From assembly GCF_900589395.1 (NCBI RefSeq), contig NZ_UUIS01000074.1:1-64000 (forward strand): a DNA stretch of 64,000 nt, given 5' to 3'. The DNA is from Pseudomonas viridiflava. GTDB taxonomy: Bacteria > Pseudomonadota > Gammaproteobacteria > Pseudomonadales > Pseudomonadaceae. Below the pieces are notes generated by a model. It had not been told where the DNA came from and made no database searches. It worked only from the letters and a program-made list of their open reading frames with translations. Position numbers and translations under genes: made by a program. This document shows, one piece after another, positions 16,195-24,902 of the stretch (position 1 is its first letter; every line of letters begins with the position of its first letter).

Positions 16195-18249
16195 TCAAAT
16201 CTGTTTGTTTGATTTTTTGGCAGATGGGCTCACATTACTGATTAAAGTAGATTTGATATCATCAGCAAGTGATAACCAATCTTTCCAGCGAGAAGATTGG
16301 GAGGGTATTGATTCTGACAACTCCTTAATTCTCGAAGGCGTCATTCCTACAAGTCCTGCAATAAGAACTTTGTCATTGTCGGAAATTTTATTCCATACAT
16401 TTGTGTCCATAGCATTAGGACGCGCGAAGCGTAGTTCTAGGCGAGGGCCGCGATGATCCGTAGATTCTGCATACCAGCCATCAAATAAATCGCTGGTGTT
16501 TTGATCAAATTCCAAACGTGGATTTTGCCCAAATGTTGCATCTGGCTCGTCAACAGTGGCAATCTTGTAAGAAAATCTTCTATGTTGTTTTTTGCCGTAA
16601 CTCAAATTATCAAGCAAAAGTTCGAAGCTGTGGTAACTTTCCCCGTGGAATACTTTACCTTTTTGAACTGCATCAAAGCGTAGAACAGTTGGCCATTTTT
16701 CCAAGGAGGTCTTTAAAGAAATCAGTCCTTTTTTAAATGTGCCTGCATCGATCTTTTCTTGGTTGTTGAGTGTTTCTGGGTTGTCTAGTAAGTCAATAAT
16801 AAGGTTGACGAGTGACTTAAGCATCGCCCAGTCTGAAGTTCCAAGACTAGAGATTATTTTGTTTTGTTCTAGCGTTAGTGCACCCTTGGTAGGTGTGCAT
16901 GGGAGTTCGTCAGAGTAGTTCTTGTCTGCAGGCCATCGAATAAGAGGTGCGACATGTGCTTTTTCGCCGCGCAGAAAAACAATACCTGCATAATTCGATT
17001 TGGTAATAAGTTTGAAGGAAATATTCTTGATAAGGCGGCCGTTCAAGAACAGCTCAGTGAACTCCCAGAGCAAGGTTTTTTCAGCACCTTTACCAGGCAG
17101 TTCAGAGATTTTCAGTGTTTCATAGTCCCAATAGTTTGGGTTTAGTTCCAGCAGTTTACTGATTCTATAAGCTGCGCTATTCAGTTCTTCAGAAATAGTA
17201 TTCTTATGCGCCAGCGTCAGCTCTAGCGTTTCTTGAGATTTGTGAAGCGCCTCTATAATCAAATTCTTTTCTGAATAATCATGTTCAGCATTCCGCTCAC
17301 TGGAAATCTTAAGGTTACTATACTGTTCCTGTAGTATTTTATACTGTTCGTCTGCTTTCGCGTAAGCCGCTTTGTATTTTTCATACTCGGAGAATTGAAT
17401 ACCGAATTCTTTTTTAAGGGCTTCTTTTTCCTGTGTTTCTTGTTCCATTAAAGCTTGATTTTTTCGCATGGATGCAAGAAGTTCAGCGTACTCGCTGATC
17501 ATTGATTCTACGATAGAAGTCTTCGCTGTTCTTCTTGTTTTATTTTTGTCGACTTCAATCAGGCTGCCCTGAATCTCTTTTTCAAGTGCCAAGGCCTCAG
17601 GAAATAGCTTGATAAACTCCTCCGCTAAGTACAGCGTCAGCGAGCTTATTTCAGTCTTTACAGGCGTTTTTTCCGCATGTTTTAGTGGGGTGTTGAGCTT
17701 CAGATTCCAGCGCGATGAAATATCTTTTACGTAGTCATGTTTTTTAGCTTCAAACAAGCTGTGGTCGATAATGACGCAACGCTCTTTATTATCAGCATTG
17801 AATTTCAGGAGACCCACTGCTTTCGAGGTCCAGTCACTGATCACTTGTTCAAGGTATTTTTTTGCAATCTGCCCTTTATTTATTTCTTCGGCAATCAAGT
17901 CGCGAAGCGCAACATGAATAATTATGAAATATGTGTGAGGGTCAAAGCTTCGCCAGTAGTCAAGTAATGATAGGCTTCGCGCATCTGACCAATACCACAG
18001 ATTTTCCGCATGGTTGGCGAAGAAAATATCTCCTGCAATCTGATCCCAGACCCGACCTACAGTAATGTTGTCATCACCGTTGTTTTTGAGATTTTCATGG
18101 TTATTGCACACTTTATCGTGCCATATGTGCATGGATATTTCTTCGCCGCGTACAGCCGGGCGAGCAGGTGTCACTCCGGACTGCTCCATGTACTGTGCAC
18201 ATTCCTCAAGAAACGCTTGGTTGAAACCTGTAATGCAAAGGCTTTTCAT
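16195..18249 (-). CDS. Large coiled-coil protein of unknown function in the glycan block
   Basis: The 684-residue product has three parts. An N-terminal globular domain (1-~200; MKSLCITGFNQAFLEECAQYM, DHSLFEAKKHDYVKDIS) has the general look of a sulfotransferase-type alpha/beta domain but lacks a P-loop (GxxRSGT). A long coiled coil follows (about 225-360, rich in Glu, Lys and Gln). A C-terminal domain follows from about 380 (LLWEFTELFLNGRLIKNISFKL; RRFSYKIATVDEPDATFGQNPRLEF). No signal peptide or membrane segment is visible. Its position between glycosyltransferase genes suggests a scaffold or chain-length role. That is inference only. Confidence 0.6.
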   Translation of the reverse strand: MKSLCITGFNQAFLEECAQYMEQSGVTPARPAVRGEEISMHIWHDKVCNNHENLKNNGDDNITVGRVWDQIAGDIFFANHAENLWYWSDARSLSLLDYWRSFDPHTYFIIIHVALRDLIAEEINKGQIAKKYLEQVISDWTSKAVGLLKFNADNKERCVIIDHSLFEAKKHDYVKDISSRWNLKLNTPLKHAEKTPVKTEISSLTLYLAEEFIKLFPEALALEKEIQGSLIEVDKNKTRRTAKTSIVESMISEYAELLASMRKNQALMEQETQEKEALKKEFGIQFSEYEKYKAAYAKADEQYKILQEQYSNLKISSERNAEHDYSEKNLIIEALHKSQETLELTLAHKNTISEELNSAAYRISKLLELNPNYWDYETLKISELPGKGAEKTLLWEFTELFLNGRLIKNISFKLITKSNYAGIVFLRGEKAHVAPLIRWPADKNYSDELPCTPTKGALTLEQNKIISSLGTSDWAMLKSLVNLIIDLLDNPETLNNQEKIDAGTFKKGLISLKTSLEKWPTVLRFDAVQKGKVFHGESYHSFELLLDNLSYGKKQHRRFSYKIATVDEPDATFGQNPRLEFDQNTSDLFDGWYAESTDHRGPRLELRFARPNAMDTNVWNKISDNDKVLIAGLVGMTPSRIKELSESIPSQSSRWKDWLSLADDIKSTLISNVSPSAKKSNKQI

Positions 18250-18452
18250 TTTTTGGCCACTAAACTATGGAATGTGAGTTAGAAATTGTCTTTTAAAATT
18301 TCACACACGTCGCTAGGTCTCAAAACTGAGCCGTCTCTGCTTCAAAACCAAGTCTGCTCGTGATCGTGGGCTCGTTCGTTTCCCGGTCGTTAGCGGTATG
18401 CCAGGTACGCGCTGCCCATTTGAAGGATAGCCAGCTTGCTCTATTGGAACGT

Positions 18453-20855
18453 TCACTGCTCATGCCTATGAAATTTCACGTTGCTATTATTTTTTCGGCT
18501 CGCTGTAGACCTTGTCGGCATTGCTAGCCCACCGTAAGGTCCACTCAAATAATCCAAGCTTAAAGCTGGATGGTAGTGAGGGTCGTTCAACCCATATGCT
18601 GACCATTTTTCGATAAAAAGCTGCTGTTCACGCAGTGCTCGAGCACGTTTTTCAGGGGTCTCGTCCTTACCGCGACTAGCAGACTCGGCATGAATCATTT
18701 GAGCAAACGGAGTCCAGATCAGATGCAGTCCTTTTTCCTGTATACGCAAACATAAGTCTACGTCATTGAACGCGACAGGAAATGCATCCTCGTCTAAGCC
18801 ATTGAGTATTTCAAATGTAGACTTCTTAAGTAAAAGGCAAGCCGCTGTGACTGCACTTTGGCGACGAGTAATGTGGTTCATCCCCAAGTACCCAGGCTCA
18901 TGCTGTTGCAGGGTGTTACCCGTGTGTGCAGCTAGCCCATTGACGCCTATAACCACACCACCATGCTGAACCATTCGGTTAGGCCATAGGAGCTTTGCAC
19001 CCACTGCACCGACGTTAGGCCGCAACAATTGGCTGACCATTTCTTTAAGCCAACCCGCCTCAATGACTTCAATGTCGTTATTGATCAGACCGATCAGCTC
19101 ACCTTTTGCATGCTGCGTAGCATAATTATTGATAGCTGAGTAGTTGAACGGTTGCGGGTATGCCAGAACCCTAACCCCTCGGTCTGACAGTTCTTTTAAA
19201 TAGGCTAATGTGGCCGCTTGGCTAGACTGGTTATCGACTACAATAATTTCCAGATTTGGATAATCTGTATCGTTTAGTAGCCCCTCAATGCATGTCTTTA
19301 ACAGATCGACTTGATCACGGGTGGGTACGATGAGGCTTACCTTTGGCAAACTCACAGGCAGAGGCCATTGTGCACGTAATAGGGCCGGGTATCGAGTCAG
19401 GGGCCTGACCAAGGTTCCTGGCGTCAGGCACTGGCATAGCCAAGCGATAGCCTGGTGTCTATCTATGGATGCTATGTCTTGCTCGGGGCTTGCCGGTGTC
19501 AGATGATGACGGTGATAGAGTACCTGAGGAAAATGCACCACGGTTGCGTTGCTAATTTCACTAGCTAAGGCAATTCCAGCGAGCATTAAGTCCCAGTTCA
19601 ACGAATTCAGTCCATCGAATGGAGTCAGCAGTACCAATGCCTGATTCATAATGCTCGAACTGAAAATTGCACCCGAGGTGAAGATATCCGCACCGATAAA
19701 AAGGTCGATATCCCATACCGGTTTGAACCACGGTAAACTGCGCTCACCCTGAGGGCCATCACGATCACAGTCAGCGAATCCCCACGCACTACCATCGTTA
19801 AGTAGACTGCTAAGAGACTCCAACGCATGTGTACCTAGCCGATCACCATCAAACAAAGGCACAATCCGATCGCAACCATCTTTAAGCAAATGAGCTACGG
19901 CAGGTAGTATATTTTCTACAGGACCTTTGGCAATTTGGTATTGAATGGATCGCTGACCTCGCAAGCTGCCCAAGCTGATACTCTCAAGTTCGGCATCTCC
20001 CTTGCTTATCAACAATATTCCTAGCTTACCTTGGGGCGCTCTTTTGTAGGTTGGCACATTGTGCTGGAACACCTCAAACCATTGAGGATAATGCGTGAAA
20101 CCTGCGCTTTTCGGCAGAAACAGTGATTGTTCCTTGGCGACCTGTGCCAGCAAAGTCATGGTCTGCTCATCGGGTACCTGATCATACAGATGCAGCAGGC
20201 CCTGAAGGCCTTCTGGCCAACAGCAAACTTTTATAGGGCTACCGGATAGCGGTTGTCCCCTATCATTATCGATACTCAGAATGTGTAATTGTCCATCAGC
20301 CAGTGCCCATGGAAGATCGAAGTTAAATCCATGATCGCTGGTTCCGCTATGCATCAAGCCATTTCGATGCATGTCGCATGTCACATGCCCGAGTACACGG
20401 TCACCTTCGCGAACGGTCACCTGTACGTGTCGATGAGATGCCTGTGGATCCCAACACCACCCGCTGATACGTAAACCACCGCTGTACCACACTTGCGAAG
20501 CAATGGGTGCCGGCCCCTCTGCAGCCCCGACGGGTATCTGCAGACTGCCCTCAAGAGCAAAAGACTGATTGGCTATCTTGGCATGAATCTGCCGTCCACT
20601 CTGCAGCCAATACGAGTTCAATTGCACGCTAAAACCGTGAAACTGATCGCCTTCGGTGGCATCAGGTTGAAACTGGTCAGCGCACACCAAGGCGACACTG
20701 GCGCCATCTATACAGATATCCAGTACCAGACGTTGGTCCGGTTGGCTGGTGTCAAGCGCCCAGCCTTGCAGCACATCGCCATACAAGCCAGTGATCGCAC
20801 CACTGAAGCGGGATTGGATGCCGGTATCGGGCGTGTTCAAGACTTTTTCAGACAT
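18453..20855 (-). CDS. Glycosyltransferase with two N-terminal 'GW' beta domains, GT2 (RfbQ/WbbL-like)
   Basis: The protein has 800 residues. Two related beta-rich domains come first (~15-105 with VLQGWALD; ~115-210 with RISGWCWD). A degenerate GT2-like region follows (~275-450; LGILLISKGDAELE). A full C-terminal GT2 of the RfbQ/rhamnosyltransferase type spans 503-~745: VSLIVPTRDQVDLLKTC, VVDNQS at 540-544, GLINNDIEV (DxD equivalent at 592-594) and FNDVDLCLRI. It probably transfers rhamnose or a similar sugar in the cytoplasm. Its start is five bases from the stop of the next large glycosyltransferase, so they form a pair. It is less AT-rich than the genes at 8.9-18.2 kb. Confidence 0.85.
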   Translation of the reverse strand: MSEKVLNTPDTGIQSRFSGAITGLYGDVLQGWALDTSQPDQRLVLDICIDGASVALVCADQFQPDATEGDQFHGFSVQLNSYWLQSGRQIHAKIANQSFALEGSLQIPVGAAEGPAPIASQVWYSGGLRISGWCWDPQASHRHVQVTVREGDRVLGHVTCDMHRNGLMHSGTSDHGFNFDLPWALADGQLHILSIDNDRGQPLSGSPIKVCCWPEGLQGLLHLYDQVPDEQTMTLLAQVAKEQSLFLPKSAGFTHYPQWFEVFQHNVPTYKRAPQGKLGILLISKGDAELESISLGSLRGQRSIQYQIAKGPVENILPAVAHLLKDGCDRIVPLFDGDRLGTHALESLSSLLNDGSAWGFADCDRDGPQGERSLPWFKPVWDIDLFIGADIFTSGAIFSSSIMNQALVLLTPFDGLNSLNWDLMLAGIALASEISNATVVHFPQVLYHRHHLTPASPEQDIASIDRHQAIAWLCQCLTPGTLVRPLTRYPALLRAQWPLPVSLPKVSLIVPTRDQVDLLKTCIEGLLNDTDYPNLEIIVVDNQSSQAATLAYLKELSDRGVRVLAYPQPFNYSAINNYATQHAKGELIGLINNDIEVIEAGWLKEMVSQLLRPNVGAVGAKLLWPNRMVQHGGVVIGVNGLAAHTGNTLQQHEPGYLGMNHITRRQSAVTAACLLLKKSTFEILNGLDEDAFPVAFNDVDLCLRIQEKGLHLIWTPFAQMIHAESASRGKDETPEKRARALREQQLFIEKWSAYGLNDPHYHPALSLDYLSGPYGGLAMPTRSTASRKNNSNVKFHRHEQ

Positions 20856-20860
20856 CAGAC

Positions 20861-23332
20861 CTAGCCCACTGCAATAGACAACTGTTTAAGGGACAGCGCG
20901 CCGGCCTCGTTGGCAACCGGGCCGCTAAGGGCGTACAACGGCAGGCTCAATTGACTGGCCTGGATGGCAGCACTCCAACCTGCACCAGGAGTCGTTTCAA
21001 GGCTCAATGCAGCCGTGCAGCCGGTTAGTACAATGCATTCAGCAAGTTTCAGGCCGTTAACTTCGGAGAGTACCTGTACAGCACCTGTGGCCAGCAGCGA
21101 CTTAAGCCACACGCTATCGCCACGACTCAGTAACATCACAGGCTGTCGTTCACGTGTGATGCGCCGGGCCAGCTCAAGCCAGCGCTCGCCTAAGCCTGCG
21201 CTCTTCAGGTCATCAGCAATCAGCAGGATCTGCGGGGTGTCCTTGGTCGTCACAACAGGTTTATCAGATTTCCTGAAAGCAAACTGTACTTCGGGTAGGG
21301 CTGCCACATAACGTTTCTGAAGAGCCTTGAAAGGTAACTGCACTCGGGTTGCCGATCGTGCGAAGGCTGCCCAGTCATGCTGACTGTCTTGCTCCAGTAA
21401 CTGATCGTCACGGCAAACAATGCGATAAGGCTTGTCCAGCACATTTGGCAAATCAAGCAGCGCGTCGGGGCAGCCGCTCAGTTGCTGATAAACCAGCTCA
21501 TCCAACGGTAATTGCCGAAGATCTTGCAGCAGTTGGTCATGCTCGGCAGGCCAGGCGTAATCAAGGCTGAGGGCCAACGGCTTTATATCAGCCAGCAATG
21601 TGATCCAGGTCTGTTGATTCACGTGGCGCCAGGTCAGGCTCAGTGGCAGGCCAGGCTGGCTACCGTTATGGAGATGGAGATGCTTCAGCCCGGTTTTTGG
21701 CCACTGGCTTTTAGAGCTGGCCGCGATTTGCTCGCGCAGTTGTTCCAGACGCAAGCGTTGCAGCGCCTGACGCGCGGGCTTGATCGGGTCATCAAGGCAA
21801 AAAGCGCTATACCGCGCCGATGCATCCGGATAGCGTTTCCTGAGAATGGCGTTGTTGTACGCCACGCGAATGACCTTCTCATCGCCAAACGACGCACCGC
21901 CCTGGTGCGCCACAAATACATTCGGCGCGCCCATGTGTCGCCAGCCATGGCTGCGGGCACGCAGACACCAATCGGTTTCTTCGCCATAACCGCGCATCAA
22001 ATGCACCTCGTCGAGGTAACCAACCTCGACGATGGCGCGACGCTTGATGTACAGGCAAAACCCGCAGCCGGTCTCGATTTCCATGGCCGGGCTGTCGACC
22101 TGGCGGGCCAGGTCGTCCAGGTGAGCCTGTTCCTCGGCGGTGGGCATGGGGTGGCTGACGCGGCTTTCAGGAAAGCTCATCAGCTCGCCGTTATTGGTAA
22201 ACGGCGTCACCGAGGCAATGCCTTTGTCGCTGTAGGCGACCGCACGCAGTCGGTCCACCCAGTCACCGTGCACGCGGGTGTCGGCGTTGAGCCACACCAC
22301 GTCGCGCTCCGGGCTCAGTGCCATGCCGCGATTGACGTTGCGGATAAAGCCCAGGTTCACCGGGTTGATGACATGCTCGATGTCGCCGGCGGCGGCCATG
22401 GCCAGCAGCGCTTCACGCAATGGCGCGTTGGGGGTGGCGTCATCAAGCACCACCAGGCGGTGCGCCGTGCGGTTCGCGCTGCGGCTGCGGATCACACTGT
22501 TCAGGCACTCGAGGGTTTCGTCGTAACCGTCGTACACCGGCACCAGGATATCGACCGGCTCCTGGCGGCTGCGGGTCTTGCCCACTTGCACCGGCGGCAC
22601 GAAAGGCGGCTGGTTCAGCAGGGGGCTGCCCAGCAAGGGCGTACCGTCGCTGAACTGCACGTCCAGCGTAAGTGCAGCGTCAGTGATGGTTTGCTGAATG
22701 CCGCCATGGGTGGCCGGAAAACCGGCCTGGGTCAGTAACGGATGAGGTTTGTCGGCCGCACATGAAGTGCTTTGCCCGGCATTGGTAATGCTCAGGCCAA
22801 CGACCGATCCGGGGTTTCTGAGGTTTACAGCCCAGCCCTGGACCACTGCGGTTTCAACGTCATAGGTCACGACACCTACGCAGGCCAGCGGCTCGGGCTG
22901 CGTGGCCAGCAGGCTCAGCACCAGGTGCAGTTCTTTGGGGTCGTTGATTTCCGGCAGGCGGGCGAGGATCTGCTTGCGCAGTTTTTCCGGGGGTTCGGTT
23001 TTACTGCGGACTTGCCAGAGCATGATGCGCAACGCCGGGTCAGCGGGCATCTGTTGCCAGGCAGCGGTCAGTTGCCGTGCAGCAAGCGCGGGCTGCTGCT
23101 GGGCGAGAATGCTACGACCTACAAGTGCACGAATGTCGGCCCGGTCTGGCAGGGCATTGGCAGCACTGGCAAGGTAAATGAATGCGTGGGTGGGGCGTTG
23201 TTCCTGCAGCGCCTGGATACCTTTCCAGATCAAGGCTTCAGGACGGTATTCGGGGGTTTGCAGCGCACGTTCCAGACAAGCCGCGGCATCGCCATGCTGG
23301 CCGCTTTGGCGCTGGCGATGGAAATGATCCAT
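20861..23332 (-). CDS. TPR-GT2 glycosyltransferase
   Basis: From the chosen start the product has 823 residues: a TPR-like region (1-~135), a GW beta domain (~150-240; AVVQGWAVN), a GT2 domain (~258-510; VDILVPVYDGYDETLECLNSV, VLDDAT, WLNADTRV, ETDWCLRAR) and a C-terminal part of ~310 residues with no motif I recognise. It pairs with the glycosyltransferase five bases downstream. The frame opens at 23374, but the ATG at 23332 has GAGG seven bases upstream, whereas 23374 has no visible Shine-Dalgarno and lies only ~25 bases from a terminator stem. The gene sits behind two terminators that follow the RTX/DUF4214 gene, so it is either expressed by read-through or has its own weak promoter. Confidence 0.85.
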   Translation of the reverse strand: MDHFHRQRQSGQHGDAAACLERALQTPEYRPEALIWKGIQALQEQRPTHAFIYLASAANALPDRADIRALVGRSILAQQQPALAARQLTAAWQQMPADPALRIMLWQVRSKTEPPEKLRKQILARLPEINDPKELHLVLSLLATQPEPLACVGVVTYDVETAVVQGWAVNLRNPGSVVGLSITNAGQSTSCAADKPHPLLTQAGFPATHGGIQQTITDAALTLDVQFSDGTPLLGSPLLNQPPFVPPVQVGKTRSRQEPVDILVPVYDGYDETLECLNSVIRSRSANRTAHRLVVLDDATPNAPLREALLAMAAAGDIEHVINPVNLGFIRNVNRGMALSPERDVVWLNADTRVHGDWVDRLRAVAYSDKGIASVTPFTNNGELMSFPESRVSHPMPTAEEQAHLDDLARQVDSPAMEIETGCGFCLYIKRRAIVEVGYLDEVHLMRGYGEETDWCLRARSHGWRHMGAPNVFVAHQGGASFGDEKVIRVAYNNAILRKRYPDASARYSAFCLDDPIKPARQALQRLRLEQLREQIAASSKSQWPKTGLKHLHLHNGSQPGLPLSLTWRHVNQQTWITLLADIKPLALSLDYAWPAEHDQLLQDLRQLPLDELVYQQLSGCPDALLDLPNVLDKPYRIVCRDDQLLEQDSQHDWAAFARSATRVQLPFKALQKRYVAALPEVQFAFRKSDKPVVTTKDTPQILLIADDLKSAGLGERWLELARRITRERQPVMLLSRGDSVWLKSLLATGAVQVLSEVNGLKLAECIVLTGCTAALSLETTPGAGWSAAIQASQLSLPLYALSGPVANEAGALSLKQLSIAVG

Positions 23333-23398
23333 GAGCGTGCCTCGCTCATGTACGACGTCTTTAGACATGGGCATGGTATTTCGCTGATAAATGAAAGA

Positions 23399-23418
23399 GG
23401 GGCCCCCGAAGGTGCCCC
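23399..23418 (-). terminator. Rho-independent terminator after the RTX/DUF4214 gene (distal of two)
   Basis: GGGGCACC and GGGGCCCC (minus strand) form a stem with a single mismatch and a four-base loop, followed by a T-rich stretch. Six T's also lie on the other strand's side, so it could act in both directions. Confidence 0.75.
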
Positions 23419-23432
23419 TTTTTTGAAAACCC

Positions 23433-23448
23433 CCAGCCTTGCGGCTGG
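23433..23448 (-). terminator. Hairpin terminator after the RTX/DUF4214 gene (proximal of two)
   Basis: CCAGCC-GCAA-GGCTGG on the minus strand, followed by GGGTTTT. It lies ~33 bases past the stop of the secreted protein gene and 15 bases before the second terminator. Confidence 0.65.
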
Positions 23449-23480
23449 AGGCATTCAGCTTTGTTGCAGCGGAGCAGTGA

Positions 23481-24884
23481 TTAGACTGCGCCTGGTACCA
23501 CGATCACGTTGGTGATGTGGTCTTGAGCTTCAGGCTGACCAACAACCGCGATCACTACGTCTGCCTGAGTTACGGCACCAGCGTCCAGAGCCTTGACTGC
23601 GAAGTCTTTGGCCAGTTCGTTGGCATCGTTGCCCAGAGCGTTGTCGAACAGGGAATCAACGAAATCAGTGTTGATCTTGGTGTTCGACTCGGCCGACGAG
23701 TAGATGCTGTCAGCGACTTCAGTACGCGAAGTACCGGAAGCCAGCAGCGATACCCAGTTGTTCAGACCAGCTTCTTCTGCATCACGGCCCAGAGCCGACT
23801 CATACAGAGCAGAAACGAAGTCTGCGTCGCTCACGTTGGCAGCTTCAGCGGAACCAGCGATGGCACCGATGATTTCACCGCGGGTAGCGCCGGCTTCAAA
23901 CTGAGCCTGCCAGGTAGCTACGCCTTCTGCATCAGCAGCACGACCCAGCAGCGACGAGTAGACGTCGGTCAGGAAGTCGTCACGCAGGTTGCTGAAGTGC
24001 TCGCCCGAAGTCAGGAAGGTGTTAGCGATATCTTCCAGGGAAGTACCGGCTTGCACCTGAGCGGTGAAGTTGGCAGCGCCAGTAGCGTCAGCGTCACGAC
24101 CCAGCAGAGCGGAGTACAGGGACAGGGCTTCGGCTTCTTCTTCGGTACCTACGATGGCCAGGTTTTTGCCGTCAGCGAAGGTCACGAACTCAGCGTTGGT
24201 GATGGTCGAAGTCACGCCGGCACCGGTCAGTACCAGAGTGCTGCCCACTACGCTAGGAGTGAAGTTGGTGCTAACGCCATCTACGTCGATGGTGTCGAAA
24301 CCAGCGCCAGCGTCGATGGTGTCAGTGCCCAGACCGGTAACGATGGTGTCGTTGCCTGCGCCTGCATCAACAGTGTTGGTGCCGGTGCCAGCGATGATCA
24401 CGTCATTGCCGCTGCCAGTGGTCAGGGTGTCGTTGCCGTTACCGCCGTCCAGCAGAACGTTGGTGCTGCCGTTGACAGTCAGGGTGTCGTTGCCGTTGCC
24501 GCCAACTACAACTTGAGCGATGCCTTGAACAACAGCATCAGTGGCCAGCAGACGAGCGGAAGCAGCAGCGTCATCACCGATTTCCAGAGTGACATCGGCA
24601 TCGCTGTCGATGACGATTACTTTGGTGTCTTCGGTGCCGGCTGGCAGGTCCAGAGTGGTAGCAGTGGTGCCAGCAACGCTGATAGCCAGGACGTCAGGAG
24701 TTTGACCGACTGGAGCGATAACCGAACCAACGCCATCCCAACCAGCTACAACCAGGGACTCGGTAGAGTCCAGGCCCAGCACGCTGTTGATTGCATCAAC
24801 AGTGGTGTCGGAAATGCTTGGGTTTGCTGCCAGAGCTGCTGTGAATTCGGTGCTCGATACTGGAGTGTCGTATTGCAATGCCAT
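23481..24884 (-). CDS. Secreted RTX-like / DUF4214 repeat protein, likely type I secretion substrate
   Basis: The 467-residue product is acidic, Ala/Thr/Gly-rich and has no cysteine and no Sec signal. Residues ~128-200 hold Gly/Asp repeats of RTX type (GGNGNDTL, GSGNDVI, GAGNDTI, GAGFDTI), which bind calcium in this family. Three DUF4214 modules follow (starts ~252, 302, 354; core LLGRxADxxG) and a degenerate fourth (~405-455). The hydrophobic C-terminus (ITNVIVVPGAV) suits a type I signal. Codons are strongly biased to GGT, CTG, CGT, GAA and AAA-type choices, as in abundant proteins. The ATG follows AGGAATTG. It is second in an operon with the gene 18 bases upstream and is opposite the exporter genes. 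An S-layer or matrix role is inference. Confidence 0.85.
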   Translation of the reverse strand: MALQYDTPVSSTEFTAALAANPSISDTTVDAINSVLGLDSTESLVVAGWDGVGSVIAPVGQTPDVLAISVAGTTATTLDLPAGTEDTKVIVIDSDADVTLEIGDDAAASARLLATDAVVQGIAQVVVGGNGNDTLTVNGSTNVLLDGGNGNDTLTTGSGNDVIIAGTGTNTVDAGAGNDTIVTGLGTDTIDAGAGFDTIDVDGVSTNFTPSVVGSTLVLTGAGVTSTITNAEFVTFADGKNLAIVGTEEEAEALSLYSALLGRDADATGAANFTAQVQAGTSLEDIANTFLTSGEHFSNLRDDFLTDVYSSLLGRAADAEGVATWQAQFEAGATRGEIIGAIAGSAEAANVSDADFVSALYESALGRDAEEAGLNNWVSLLASGTSRTEVADSIYSSAESNTKINTDFVDSLFDNALGNDANELAKDFAVKALDAGAVTQADVVIAVVGQPEAQDHITNVIVVPGAV

Positions 24885-24902
24885 GAGTCAATTCCTGCCA
24901 TA

